This document shows, piece by piece, positions 1 to 10,856 of a stretch of 64,000 bases of DNA. Under the pieces are notes generated by a model. That model was not told where the DNA came from and did no database searches. It saw only the letters and a program-made list of their open reading frames with translations. Within the stretch, counting starts at the first letter, position 1. Each line of letters starts with the position of its first letter. The stretch comes from Chrysogorgia sp. JL179-B06. Lineage: Eukaryota > Cnidaria > Anthozoa > Scleralcyonacea > Chrysogorgiidae. The stretch is taken from NCBI GenBank assembly GCA_035772405.1, contig JAYKKM010000263.1:4781001-4845000 (forward strand), written 5' to 3'. The position numbers were made by a program, and so were the translations under genes.

Positions 1-23
1 GTATTGCTCTTAAAGCGTGTTCA

Positions 24-389
24 GTGATGCAAAGCCTCCTATTGCAAAAGCCTCATGCAAAAAGTAAGATTAAAGATCATGCGTCTTGTGTGGAGCGTAG
101 ATTGAGTTTATGGTCAGCAGGAAAGTTTAAACAGCTAATATCGGAAGGAAAATGTATTCAAAGCCATTTGTCCTCGAACTATACCTCACATAACGAAATC
201 AACCACATTGCGAAGGGCTTTAATCGTTTAATGCTCCAAGGCAAAATACGTCAGGCGGTACGTCTCATTTCTATTGCAAATCAAAGGGGTGTTCTAGATC
301 CCGACTTTCCAATACCAACAGGTGAAGATGAAGATGAAATATTAAGTGGAAAACAACTAGAGAAATTCTCATTGAAAAGCATCCTGTGA
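24..389 (+). pseudogene. N-terminal fragment of the retroelement protein
   Basis: A 121-codon open frame of basic, helical character with motifs such as HIAKGFNRLMLQGKIRQAVR. It precedes the reverse transcriptase and leads into its fingers region in another frame. The family normally reads straight from this segment into a VDPE...ACRLIPLDKNPG motif, which here begins at about 418 in a shifted frame. This is therefore the broken front of the same protein. No catalytic motif is visible in this piece. Confidence 0.55.
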
Positions 390-401
390 GTAGCAAGACG
401 C

Positions 402-1319
402 TTGTGTACTTCGGTTGTTGACCCAGAAGGTTTATCAGCGTTTGTAGCATGCAGATTAATCCCATTGGATAAAAATCCTGGTGTACGTCCGATTGGGGTC
501 GGAGAAGTACCAAGACGTATAATTTGCAAGTCCATCCTCAGAGTAGTGCGAGATGATGTACAGAAAGCAGTTGGGCCTTTACAGACTTCTGCGGGCTATG
601 AAGCTGGATGCGAGGCGGCAGTTCATGTTATAAATGAGATATTGGATTCTGACGAATGTGAAGCAATATTATTGGTCGATGCTACAAATGCATTTAACAC
701 TTTAAATCGAAAGGCAGCTCTCCATAATATTCAAGTCATATGTCCAACAATATCGACGATCTTAAACAATACTTACCAGGCCCCTGTGAGGATGTTTGTT
801 GTTGGAGGAGGAGAAATTTTATCAACTGAAGGAGCAACTCAAGGTGATCCCTTAGCTATGGCGATGTATGGTTTGGCAATAACTCCACTGATCAAAAGTT
901 TAAAGGTAGAAGAACCCGATGCAAGTCAAGTATGGTTTGCAGACGACTCTACTGGTGCAGGAAAGTTAGAAGCGCTTGGGCGTTGGTGGCAACATTTAAA
1001 CTTGTCGGGTCGGAATTCGGCTATCTACCAAATGCCAGTAAGACGACACTGGTTCTACGAACAGGCAAAAGTTCTATTTAGAGACACCGACATTAAGATC
1101 ACCACCTTGGGTCACAAAATGCTTGGTTCTGCGTGTGGCAAACGTTCATTTGTAGAAGAATTTGTAAAGATGAAAGTAGAAGAATGGAAAGAAGAAATCC
1201 TGACGCTATCGAAAATTGCAGAAATGTACCCGCATGCTGCATATGCCGCCTTTTCACATTCCATTATTGGGAAATGGCAATATGTTATGGAACGATCAAT
1301 GACATTGGTAATCTGCTAG
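402..1319 (+). pseudogene. Reverse transcriptase domain
   Basis: This frame holds the polymerase core of the retroelement. Motif A is LLVDATNAFNTLNR with the metal-binding Asp near residue 93, motif B is EGATQGDPLAMAMY, and motif C is VWFADDSTGAG with the Asp pair near residues 181-182. The fingers motif RLIPLDKNPGVRPIGVGEV precedes motif A. The catalytic residues are all present. The frame is lost near 1290, where the thumb sequence continues in another + frame to about 1516. An intact polymerase therefore cannot be translated from this copy without frameshifting. Confidence 0.8.
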
Positions 1320-1692
1320 GTCCATTGGAGAATGCAATCAAAGAAAACTTCATTCCAGCATTATCTGGCAGAGGACCTTGTTCAAATGAAGAAAGAGCAC
1401 TACTCTCTCTACCTGCACGTTATGGTGGACTCAATGTCCCTAATCCCATGGATTGGGCAAACTTTCATCATGAATCATCCATGAAGATCACTGATCCTTT
1501 GAAGGATCATTATTGACCAAACCACCACGTACAAGAAAGTAGATCTACGAGAGATCAAGGCCAACTTGCGTAAGCAAAAGAATCTCCACCACCTACAATC
1601 AGCATCGCAAATCAGAGAAAGTTTGCCCCCAACCAAACAACGGGTTATGGATTTGCGGAAGGAAAAAGGCTCATCCTCATGGCTGTCAGCTT

Positions 1693-2379
1693 TTGCCATT
1701 GAATGATTGTGGCCTCAATTTAAACAAGAGTGAGTTCCGCGATGCTCTCAGTCTCAGATATGGTTGTCAGCTTAAAAATCTTCCCCAATATTGTGTATGT
1801 GGAAAAGGTTTTTCGACCGATCATTCCATGATCTGTCCACATGGAGGTATGGTCATAGCAAGGCATAATGAAATTCGTGACCTGACGATCGAGTGGATGA
1901 ATGAAGTATGTAGAGAAACTGAAGCAGAACCCTTGTTACAGCCTTTAACAGGAGAAATCATCCTCCCCCGATCTGCGAACAGACAAGATGATGCTCGAGT
2001 TGACATCAAGACAAAAGGTCTCTGGAGCCGATTTCAAAGCGCATTTTTTGATGTAAGGGTCTTCCACCCAAACGCGTCAAGTTATCGTAACACCAGTGTC
2101 TCTGCCTTATTTCGAAAACATGAAATGTCCAAGAAAAGGGAGTACGGTGATAGAATATGGGAAATCGAACATGGTTCATTTACACCTCTGGTCTTTTCAA
2201 CAACAGGTGGTTGTAGTAAAGAAACGAGCATTATATACAAGAGATTGGCTGAGCTTCTAGCCAACAAACGAAAAACATCTTACAACATCACGTTAGCCTG
2301 GATGCGGTGCCATATTTCATTTTCATTGCTGAGATCGACTATTTCATGTATAAGAGGATCACAAAGATCGTCACGATGA
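1693..2379 (+). pseudogene. C-terminal Cys/His and PD-(D/E)XK-like domain of the retroelement
   Basis: A 228-codon frame begins near residue 34 with a Cys/His cluster (CVCGKGFSTDHSMICPHGG) followed by RHNEIRDL. Then come acidic positions in ARVDIKTKGLW and AFFDVRVFHP, spaced like a restriction-like nuclease fold. The end carries the family's usual tail, LLRSTISCIRG. I infer target-DNA cleavage by analogy with R2-like elements, where such a domain sits after the RT. The stop at 2379 appears to be the natural C-terminus, because no homologous sequence continues past it. Confidence 0.6.
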
Positions 2380-2709
2380 GTACCTAACACGAACATAGCA
2401 ACTGAGATTGCAGAAAGCAATCTGTTGATTAATTAGTTATGCAATTCTGATTAACTATTTTTATAACATTGAAGAAAATTTTTGAACAGTTTTAGAACAT
2501 TTTTTATTTTGATCAGATTTTACTTTCTATTTTGATTTTTTATTATGATCAGATGTTTATATTGTATTCTATTTTTATTGGATCTTTAATAAAGTTATCA
2601 GTTATTATTTTAAAAACAGTAATAACTTTGTTGTGATTATTTTACGATAATTATTAAAATCGTCCAAAGCGGACGTTTTTATAAATCGACAAACCCTCAA
2701 AGGAATCAT
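2380..2709. other. AT-rich spacer, probable retroelement 3' tail
   Basis: There is no open frame and no inverted repeat here. The sequence is strongly AT-rich with runs such as TTTTTATTTTGATCAGATTTTA. It follows the retroelement stop codon and is probably its 3' untranslated region plus flank. Confidence 0.4.
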
Positions 2710-4834
2710 CCAGCTAACAATATAACGTTGTGACAACGTCGTACGCGAACGTCCTGAGAACGCCGATTTGTAGACACCTGATTACGTTGTCACAACGTCC
2801 CGGGAAAGTTATTTTAACGTTGTCACAACGTAGCCTACAACATTGTCACAACATTGTGACAACGTTTTATTACGGTTGTGTGTCAACGTTGTAATGAGGT
2901 TGTGTCACAACGTTCTCACAACGTTTAAATACGTTTTAATAATATTATAATATTTAATTGCTAGCGATTCACCAACGTCGAAAACGCAAACCGAATCGAC
3001 GTTGAAATGTCGACGTTGAAATGTCGACGTTGCTACGACGTACATATATGCGACGTAAATAACATATATTTCTCGCATGGATTTGCTTTATTTATACATG
3101 TACCTTGGAATAAGCACTACATGTACGTCAGACAAATTGCTCAAAGTACTTTATTATTCACAAAACGATTGAATCCTACAGTCCCAAGCGCCTCGTCTCG
3201 GCAAGCATTCGCATATTATATATAAGGTAATGACGAAATAGTCGATGTTTCCTGATCAGTAATCATAAGATTTATCACTAGTAGTCCTGGTATTTATTTG
3301 AAGAACAGTGATCAACAGAATTATTGTTACTCAGGCCAAGTCTCCACAGCATATATTTTGTGTTTAGCCGGAACACGTTGTATCCATTTTCTTCATTGAA
3401 TATATAATACAGTAATATCCTTATTAACCCAAGAATTTGGTCAGAAGAAGTATAGTGGTCCTCCTTTGTGAAATCTATTGTTACAACAATCAGAATTAGC
3501 TTTGTTGTTCACGCTTGCCTTCGATCGCTCAATATATGTGATTAAGCGTAGATAGCTTAACAGTTGTACTGGATCAAAATTTGCCGTTTTCTGATTGGCT
3601 TAAGCAGACACGGACGTCTGCGAAGACAGTCCTGCCTGTTTGTAGCTAAATTAAGATCAGCGTCAGCCTCGCCTGATTGGTTAGAAATTCATAAAATTGA
3701 TCCTTCGACAGTGTGAAATTTATGAAATGAGACTTTATCACGGTAACAAATAATTGCTAGTATATTGCCACATTTTAAATAACATACTTAGCCAATTCAA
3801 CGTCGAATTGAAGTCTATTCCTGACGTTAGTATACAACGTCAATACAGCGACGACAACGTACTTTGATTCTACCTTCAGTTTGATCGTAATATATGTTGT
3901 GTAAAGCAATGTTGTGACAAGGTTAATTATGTGTTAGCTGCCTTGTATATACGCAACTAACTGGTGCGACATTCTTAAATGTTTATTCTTATATGTTCTT
4001 AGAACGTTTTGTCAGCACCTCAATATAACGTTGGTTTGTGACGTTGATACAACGTCCTGACAACGTTATATTAACACGTTCACACACTGTTCGGTTATGA
4101 TGTCGCTACAACGTTCTGACAACGTTATATCAACACGTTCACATAACGTTTGGTTATGATGTCGTTACAACGTTCTGACAACGTTATGTCAACACGTTCA
4201 CGCTACAACGTTCTGACAACGTTATATCAACACGGTCACACAACGTTGGATTGTGAACGTTGTTACAAATGATAACGATATACAAGCAACAACGTCCCGT
4301 GAACGTTTTCTGAAGGTTAGGTCCGACCTAACCAAACTAAAACCTTCCCACAATGTTGTCACAACGTTATGTGTTAGCTGGGCAAATACAAGATCATCGA
4401 GTTAGAAATAACTCTGTCGTAATTAAGATTTATCAAGCGTAATTACTCTGCAAGAAGATTATACTAACTAGCTTTAATTTGTTATATTTTTTGTTCCGGC
4501 AATTATTACAAAATAATGTTAGTTTCTGGCGTTCACGCGACGTTGTGAAAACGTAATTGCACGACGTTCACGGGACGTTAGTTTCTGATGTTCACACGTT
4601 GTGAAAACGTCATTTCCTGACGTCCACGCGATGTTATTTTCTGATGTTCACACGACGTTCTCACAACATCGCGTGAATGACGTTGAACTAAGACGTCCGT
4701 TAGACGTTGTTACGACGTTGTATATAACCAATCTTTTGCTCAAACGTCGTGAGAAAGTCTGGCTAATGTTAGGTCCGACCTGACCAAAATACGACGTTCC
4801 AGCAACGTCGCCACGACGTTGTGTGTTAGCTGGG
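2710..4834. repeat. Palindrome-rich ACGTTGT/ACAACGT repeat element
   Basis: The block is bounded by CCAGCTAACA at 2710-2719 and its complement TGTTAGCTGGG at 4372-4382 and again at 4824-4834. Inside, ACGTTGTGACAACGT-like imperfect palindromes recur dozens of times. Near-identical units beginning CTGACAACGTTAT start at about 4057, 4116, 4175 and 4213. The phrase GTTAGGTCCGACCT occurs twice (about 4317 and 4769), each time ahead of a TGTTAGCTGGG end, so the right end looks duplicated. I see no protein. It resembles a non-autonomous foldback element or a satellite-like array. The unit between about 3240 and 3800 lacks the motif and may be a separate insertion. Confidence 0.65.
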
Positions 4835-4947
4835 TCACCTGTTTCCTTGGAACTGCCCGAATTCGCACTACCGCCTACCACCCATTACAGAAAAAGTCTA
4901 TAGACCCCTATAGGCGTCTATAGGCTAATAGGTTTCATCAATAGATA

Positions 4948-5225
4948 TGGGGTGCCATATCCGCCAAAATTATATAAACTCGATATTAGCCATAGTATTT
5001 TTTATTATTCAGCATACTTTTTATCATTAGCCAGCCTATTTTATATTATTCAGCATACTTTATATCATTAGCCATAGTATTTTTTATTATTCAGCATACT
5101 TTTTATCATTAGCCAGCCTATTTTATATTATTCAGCATACTTTATAGCATTAGCCAGCCTATTTTTTATTATTCAGCCAAAATATTATTAGGCAGCTAAT
5201 TTTTTATTATTCAGCTAATTTATCA
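4948..5225 (+). repeat. Left terminal inverted repeat with internal subrepeats
   Basis: After the unique tip come tandem units of the form TTATTATTCAGCATACTTT followed by ATCATTAGCCAGCC or ATCATTAGCCATAGTA. The left TIR holds more units than the right one, so it is longer (about 278 versus 167 bp). Such subrepeats may be transposase-binding sites; this is inference. Confidence 0.75.
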
Positions 5226-5281
5226 TTTGGTAAAAATAAATACTACAAATCGTGTTTTGATGGTTGTATAAATTGCTCAAA

Positions 5282-5563
5282 ATGGCGGAAACTGAAAGCG
5301 AAGGTGAATCATTGAGAGAAATGATTCATAGTAAAATCCTGTATGTTAGAGACTGTTTAAATCAAGCTGATGTCGATTTAGATGTACAAGGCGTTTTGGA
5401 AATTGTTGACGTGCTCATGCAATGCATTGTTCTATTGGATTATTTTGAAAATGTTTCCGAACAGGTTTGGAACTCTTTAATGCAGGCTTGTGACTTGTTG
5501 TCTAGGAATACCAACATCCAAAGGGACACAAATCACACAACAGAACGCAGCACGAATAGGTAG
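5282..5563 (+). CDS. N-terminal segment of integrase-like transposase
   Basis: Translation starts best at ATG 5282, 60 bp inside the left TIR, giving MAETESEGESLREMIHSK. The segment is helical and acidic-hydrophobic (VQGVLEIVDVLMQCIVLLDY) and lacks known catalytic motifs. The helix-turn-helix part follows in a different frame from 5490. Either a short intron or a single frameshift near 5500-5560 must link the two; I cannot tell which. In related proteins such a helical N-terminus leads into a GRP...FHI helix-turn-helix segment. Confidence 0.55.
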   Translation: MAETESEGESLREMIHSKILYVRDCLNQADVDLDVQGVLEIVDVLMQCIVLLDYFENVSEQVWNSLMQACDLLSRNTNIQRDTNHTTERSTNR

Positions 5564-5804
5564 ACCTTCGTTCTATATTTCAAAGGAACAGATTGAATAT
5601 CTAATGGCTTGCAACTTCACAGTTGGAGAGATGAGCGAAATACTTAGCGTATCAAAACGAACTGTAGAACGACGTATGAGTGCATATGGCTTGACAGGAA
5701 TGAATAGATTTACAGAAATAACTGATGACCAGTTAGACAATACTGTGAACAACATCAAAAGAACCTCGCCTGATTGCGGTTCAAAACTTCTTGCTGGGTA
5801 TTTG
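5490..5804 (+). pseudogene. Helix-turn-helix part of integrase-like transposase, interrupted by hAT
   Basis: The frame carries GRPSFYISKEQIEYLM and then FTVGEMSEILSVSKRTVERR, a clear helix-turn-helix of the kind that recognises transposon ends, around 5615-5690. It stays open to codon TTG at 5804, where a hAT element begins with CAGGGGC. The reading frame resumes at 9276 directly after the hAT and its duplicated ATTTG, without loss of frame. The two pieces were therefore one transposase before the insertion. Confidence 0.75.
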
Positions 5805-6199
5805 CAGGGGCAGATCTAGGAAATTTAATACCTTAGTCAAAATGGCGGGGTGTACATATCTAGGGGGGTACGGGGCATGCCCCCCAGAATTTTTTTGAAT
5901 TTGGGTCTCTGAAATAGCATTTCCCACGATCTGACAGCACTTTTGAGTATTTATTTTAATGTTTTCAAACCTGTTTTTTTGTGAAACATTTTATTATTTT
6001 TCTGAATTTTTGTTGTCCAATTCGAACTTTGATAATATAGCCTCACATATCATAAAAATGTTGGCTGTTTCGCTCTATATCAGAGCTCATCACCATGCCT
6101 AGGAAACGCGTCAAACACAGTAACACATTGTTGCAGTGAATCCGACATGGACAGGTCCAAGGGTTTGAAATCAGAGTTTTCCTTCTCCTACCTACCCAG

Positions 6200-6590
6200 A
6201 GCTGTCTGGTTTTCAGGCGCCAGATACCTGCCTTTTGCACCTCAACCCAGGCAGACATTGTCAGGTTAGAAGCTTTGATTAGTGACCATAATGGAACATT
6301 TCATGGACATAGAGCCATAGAGGAGCTCAATCCTCTATATTATCCTGGCCAATTTAATCCCAAATGAATGAGCCACCACCCACACCAACCCACCCTAACC
6401 CAAGTAACTTTCACCTTTGAGCTATCTGGTTTTAAGGTGCCAGATACTTGCCTTTTACACCTCTACCCAAGCAGACAATGTCTGGTTTAAAAGAAGCTTT
6501 TATTGATGACCATAATGGAACAGTTCATGGACATAGAGATGCTCAACTCTCTACATTATCCTGGCCAACTTAACCTTCAATTAATCTAAC
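6200..6590. repeat. Tandem duplication, period about 220 bp
   Basis: The sequence from GCTGTCTGGTTTTCAGG (6201) recurs at 6421 as GCTATCTGGTTTTAAGG. The two share the phrases GACCATAATGGAACA and CATGGACATAGAG and the ending ATTATCCTGGCCAA. Two diverged copies are present inside the nested hAT. No coding function is seen. Confidence 0.7.
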
Positions 6591-6869
6591 ATCTAAATAA
6601 CTCTTGATACATTACTTTTTAACTATTATTTTGTAATTAATTTTAAATTTCAATTAAAGACACAGAGAACTTAAATGTAAGTCTATTTATTTATTGGGAA
6701 AGATAATTGCAAATGGCTTCCAGACTGTAGATGTATAAAATGAATCATATGAAGGTTATATACAGTATCTCTGCAGTAGCCTAGGTTTTACAGAACATCT
6801 ATCCAGTAATTAGTTAATTAATTAAATAGTCAAATATTGAATTAAATATTAAAATGTGTGTTAAAGGTC

Positions 6870-7992
6870 ATCAAATCAATTCAATTATTCTGTTGTCAGC
6901 TGCAAATTTGTCAATGACTTTCTGAACAGAATGCTTTATTTCTTGATGAATTTCCATCAATGCTAAGCCATAAAAAAGTAATCTTCAACCATGGTACTTC
7001 TTGTGTAGTTTTTCAATTCCTAAGCATGGCTAAAAAGATTGCTCACACAGAGGAAGTGACAGGAAGAGTAGCTAACTTTAATGTTCGCAACATGCAAAGA
7101 ATCAAAAGTAGCAACACTACTGGGATGTGAACCTGTATAGGCAACCCAATATGTCTGCTACAATTCCAACTCAGGGATTGTAATGGTACGCTTGTAATAC
7201 TCAGAAGCATTACTGTAGTAGCAGGAGCCAGGATTACCTCTAGTGGTTTGTCTATAAGCTACTCTTGGCATACTGATTCCTCAATGTCAACTGTTGAAGC
7301 TAAAGAAACAGCCTGATTATTACGACTGAGCATGATAATGATTAATCTGATTTTGTGCTGTCATAGCTAAATTCTTAAGGGCCTGAATCAATTCTAAACC
7401 ATCTAAAATATCATTATTCTTTCCTTGCAGTAACTGAGTAACAGGAAGGGTCATATCAAGAATATTCTAGAGTACTATAAACTGAAAAGAAGAAATTAGT
7501 GTGCTGATTAATTTCACTCATTGTCACCGCAATTGGTTGGCTTTTTCCTGACAATTGACTAAGAATACTGTAGATGTGATAATAGATGTGAAAATAGCTG
7601 ATGTATTTTCATGCAAGCATTCTTTAGAACTACAGTACCTTTGGTGCCGGTATGATACTTAAAACAACAAGTGGCATCATTTCAATATTTAACTGGTTCA
7701 GCAAATAATTTTTGAATTCAATGAGCTTTCCTTAGTAACTTATTGCCAAACAAAACACAGGAATGACAAAAAGCACCATTTACACTAAAAGAATAACATA
7801 ACCATGGATGTACTGTAATTCAAGCCATTTATAAAGAAAACTCCTCCCATTGGTTTTTTGAGTAGCCCGGTATGACTTATCAAGTCTAAAAACATTCTTA
7901 ATCAACATCTCAATTTGCAAGTTGCTCATACCTTTGACTCTCTCCCTATAACTATAAGAAGCAACATCATACTCGCATTTTGGAAGTGTCAA
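6870..7992 (-). pseudogene. hAT transposase remnant (TTF-type zinc finger and C-terminal dimerisation region)
   Basis: On the - strand, NLQIEMLIKNVF and GRSFLYKWLEL (7992-7800) lead, after a frame change, into NGAFCHSCVLFGN near 7750. This is the R.F..KWLE...GAFC..C.LFG signature of TTF zinc fingers in hAT transposases. Near 6890-6980 the - strand reads LALMEIHQEIKHSVQKVIDKF and then a stop, which matches the hAT C-terminal dimerisation motif (LALL.IH+.I.....VID.F). The catalytic middle is not readable because of stops and frame changes. Confidence 0.6.
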
Positions 7993-9275
7993 AGCAATAG
8001 AGGTACTGGTTGTAGATGTAGCTTGTGAACTGAAAATAACCCTGGTAGTATGAGACTTTGTGAGACACAGACAGAGGCAGAATAAATCGATGTTAAAGCT
8101 CGAAGATCCACAGTAAGATAATTATCACCTACCATTGCCAAAGAAACAGCTAGCTGTATATATAAGCAATTCCCAGAGGCTTCAGATCTATATAATTCAG
8201 ACATAACACAAAATAATTATTCATTCCAAGTCAATTGATATGGAAAGGAAACATAGAAACAAACAAACCAAACAGCAGATTTCTTATAGAATAATAAGTG
8301 GTATCACTGTTATTAAAATGTTCGAAATCAACTTTACTAATTAAAATTATTATGAACTATTCATACGTGTGATACCAAGTCAAAATTACAATAAATAAGT
8401 TGACTTTCCGTCTAATTTAAATAATTCACGGTACATAGACGATCGTAGTAGACTAGTAAAAGTAATATTGAACGAGAACGCTAAAATAATAGATTATTCA
8501 CTCACCTTAGACTTTAGAGCAATGCAAGACTCCTTTAGTTTGACTTGTCAGCTGTAGCATAACAGAGGAATGTATGACTCTGCTCCGAAATCCCTGTGCA
8601 CTACTGCGCCCAATCATGGGAAAATGTACCTTTGCCGACAAATCACTGCACATTTGCCGCAATAAAACGTCGTCGTTGCTTTCTAAAGTCGAACACGCTT
8701 GTGGAAGCCATGATCGAACAGAACAGACTTGACGTACTTCGATCAGGTACTAAGTCAGGGAGTAAGGGCAGAAAGTACTAAACCAATCAGTACACGCTAT
8801 TTTGACTGATCTGTGGGTGTATCCGCAGGCTTTTTCGACCCATTTGCCTTGTTTTGACTGATCTGCAGGTGTTTTGCGGGCCTTTTTGACCAATCGGAAT
8901 GGCTAAGACGGGGCAAGTTCGGCAAAATCACTCTAAACCAATAAACGCAAGCCATTTTGACTGATCTGCAGGTGTGTTTGCCTGATAAGCGGAATTACCG
9001 GCCCTAAATTTAACGCATCCAGGTTGAATGCCTGACGAGTTGTGCAGTTATAAATAATTATACAAAATAATTAATATTTTGAAGGAAAGCTTTGCCGCTT
9101 TTGCGAGGATTGAAAGTCGTTCATCGCTATCGTACCGCGACGCGGTCCATTAATCATATTCCTGCAAAAATGTTATTGTTTTATGAAAATTTTAAGTTCT
9201 CTTCTTTTCTCTTTGAGAATTTTTCACCTTAGTCATCTGACTTATTTGTCTAATACTAAATCCGCCCCTGATTTG

Positions 9276-10199
9276 CGATCAATGAATATACACGTTCCAA
9301 GGAACCGTGTTAGAGAGTCACTTATCCGTGTAAATGCCTTGGGGATACTTGCCAGACGGTGTAAGACAGTCCATCGTAGAGTGTATAATGTTTCTCGCCC
9401 TCTTGCCCTGTGGCATTTAGATGGATACCACAAGCTTATTCGATGGCGTTTTGTGGTTCATGGGTGTATCGATGGATATACTCGTATACCTGTATTTTTG
9501 AAATGCAGTAACAACAACAAAGCAGTCACTGTTGTCTGCCTGTTTATGCAGGCTGTTAATGATTGGGGCCTTCCGTCAAGAGTAAGATGTGATAAGGGAG
9601 GGGAAAATGTGGATGTTGTCCACTACATGCTAAATCATCCACTGCGCGGGCCAGGACGAGGCTCGGCGATAACTGGAAGAAGTGTCCACAATCAGCGAAT
9701 AGAACGCCTGTGGCGTGATGTGTTTGAAGGCGTATTAAAGTCTTTTTACATTCTTTTCTATTCAATGGAAGAGCATGGGATACTTGATCCAGATAATGAA
9801 GTTGACCTATGGTGTCTTCACTTTATCTTCATGAAAGAAATCAACAACGCCTTATCTCGATGGGTTGAAGGATGGATCAGACATCCATTACGAACGGAGC
9901 ACAACCATAGTCCTTTGCAGCTATGGGTCAGAGGCATGCGTTGGGAACATATTACAGTTCCTCAACCAGATGAAACCAACTGGGATTTTTATGGCATTGA
10001 CTGGACTGGGCCTGTACCTGCAGATTCGGAAACAACTGCCACAATAGTAGAGGTGCCGGACACAAATTTTTTGGTTACTGAGGAAATGAGATATCAACTG
10101 AATGAAAGGTTGACCGAAATAAACAATGATCGTGGTAATGATCTTGTGGAAGAGTACTACGTCACACGAGATTGCATAAGACAACTAGTTACAAATTAG
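9276..10199 (+). pseudogene. Integrase-like DDE catalytic part of transposase
   Basis: This is the catalytic half of the same protein. The rve-type fold shows LWHLDGYHKLIRWRF with the first Asp at 9420, PSRVRCDKGGENVDV with the second Asp at 9591, and HNQRIERLWRDVF with the Glu at 9702. The spacing D-x56-D-x36-E fits an active DDE integrase. The C-terminal GWIRHPLRTEHNHSPLQLW motif is typical of this family in animals. The frame ends with TAG at 10199 and has no internal stop. Codons 9183-9275 upstream in this frame belong to the inserted hAT, not to the transposase. The only visible damage is the insertion. Confidence 0.85.
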
Positions 10200-10318
10200 G
10201 GGTGGACCCAACTTTCATGGAACATCTGTATGTGGCCATAGCCATTTACAACAACACAGAATATCAACAATTTAATAACAAAATCAGACCTAAAAATTAT
10301 AAACAGTCAAATAATTTA

Positions 10319-10743
10319 TAGGGATGCACCGGAACCAAATTTTTAAGTTCCGGCTGGAACCGGAACTTTCCACTTTACCAGAAGGCAGTACTTACAGGTT
10401 AAGTTGTCAAAATTCAAAAAGTGAAATAAACCACATTAGATAGTACCAGATGGCATTTTCACTTTCGATTTGATAAAAAAAATTGTTTAATAATCCTTTG
10501 TTTTACTACTTTTGTTGTTTCTTGGTGTCATGAACATTTTTTTCAATCCAATATGAATATCCTCTAGAGTAGAAATTCAATAAATTTGACTTACTTTGCA
10601 AAGTTTGACTTTCACTATCAAAATGTTAAAAGTTCCGGTTCCGGCCGAACATTTTTCACGAGTTCCGGGCGGAACCGGAACTTCGAAAAATCGGAGTTCC
10701 TGCCGGAACTAACCAGCCGGAACCAAGTTCCGGAGCATCACTA
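10319..10743. mobile_element. hAT MITE with 8-bp target duplication
   Basis: The ends are TAGGGATGCACCGGA (10319) and TCCGGAGCATCACTA (10743), an imperfect inverted pair. ATAATTTA flanks both sides exactly (10311-10318 and 10744-10751), the 8-bp duplication expected of hAT. GTTCCGG-rich subterminal repeats lie at both ends and there is no open frame. It sits between the transposase and the HECT gene. Confidence 0.9.
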
Positions 10744-10856
10744 ATAATTTAGTAAACTAACTTATGCAAAACAACTGAATTTCATCTTGGAATGTTTCAG
10801 CAAAGCTGCAAGATAACTTTAACTAGAAATTTAAACAGTCCTTATCTTCTATAATT

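Larger units (their letters stand above)
1..2379 (+). mobile_element. Non-LTR-type retroelement with RT and C-terminal nuclease-like domain, decayed
   Basis: Successive + frames encode one retroelement protein: an N-terminal part (24-389), a reverse transcriptase (402-1319), a linker (about 1290-1516) and a C-terminal Cys/His plus nuclease-like part (1693-2379). The frame changes at about 390, 1290, 1510 and 1690, so no continuous protein is encoded. There is no upstream apurinic endonuclease domain. The nuclease-like domain lies after the RT, as in non-LTR elements with a restriction-like endonuclease. The 5' end lies outside the window and the 3' end runs into AT-rich DNA. I know similar unnamed proteins to be frequent in cnidarian and sponge genomes, but I cannot assign a named clade. 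Confidence 0.75.
5805..9270 (-). mobile_element. hAT-type transposon (TTF zinc-finger group), nested and decayed
   Basis: The termini are CAGGGGCAGATCTAG (5805) and CTAAATCCGCCCCTG (9270), an imperfect inverted pair. ATTTG flanks both sides exactly (5800-5804 and 9271-9275). hAT elements usually make 8-bp duplications, so 5 bp is short. The - strand encodes a zinc-finger and a C-terminal dimerisation segment of a hAT transposase. A duplicated block lies at 6200-6590 and short repeats (TTTTGACTGATCTGCAGGTG) lie at 8800-8980. Confidence 0.75.

Noticed and set aside
5870..5885. GGGGCATGCCCC palindromes (also near 50546 and 55612) as regulatory sites
   Set aside because: They recur near the ends of several non-autonomous hAT-like elements and are better read as subterminal element sequence.
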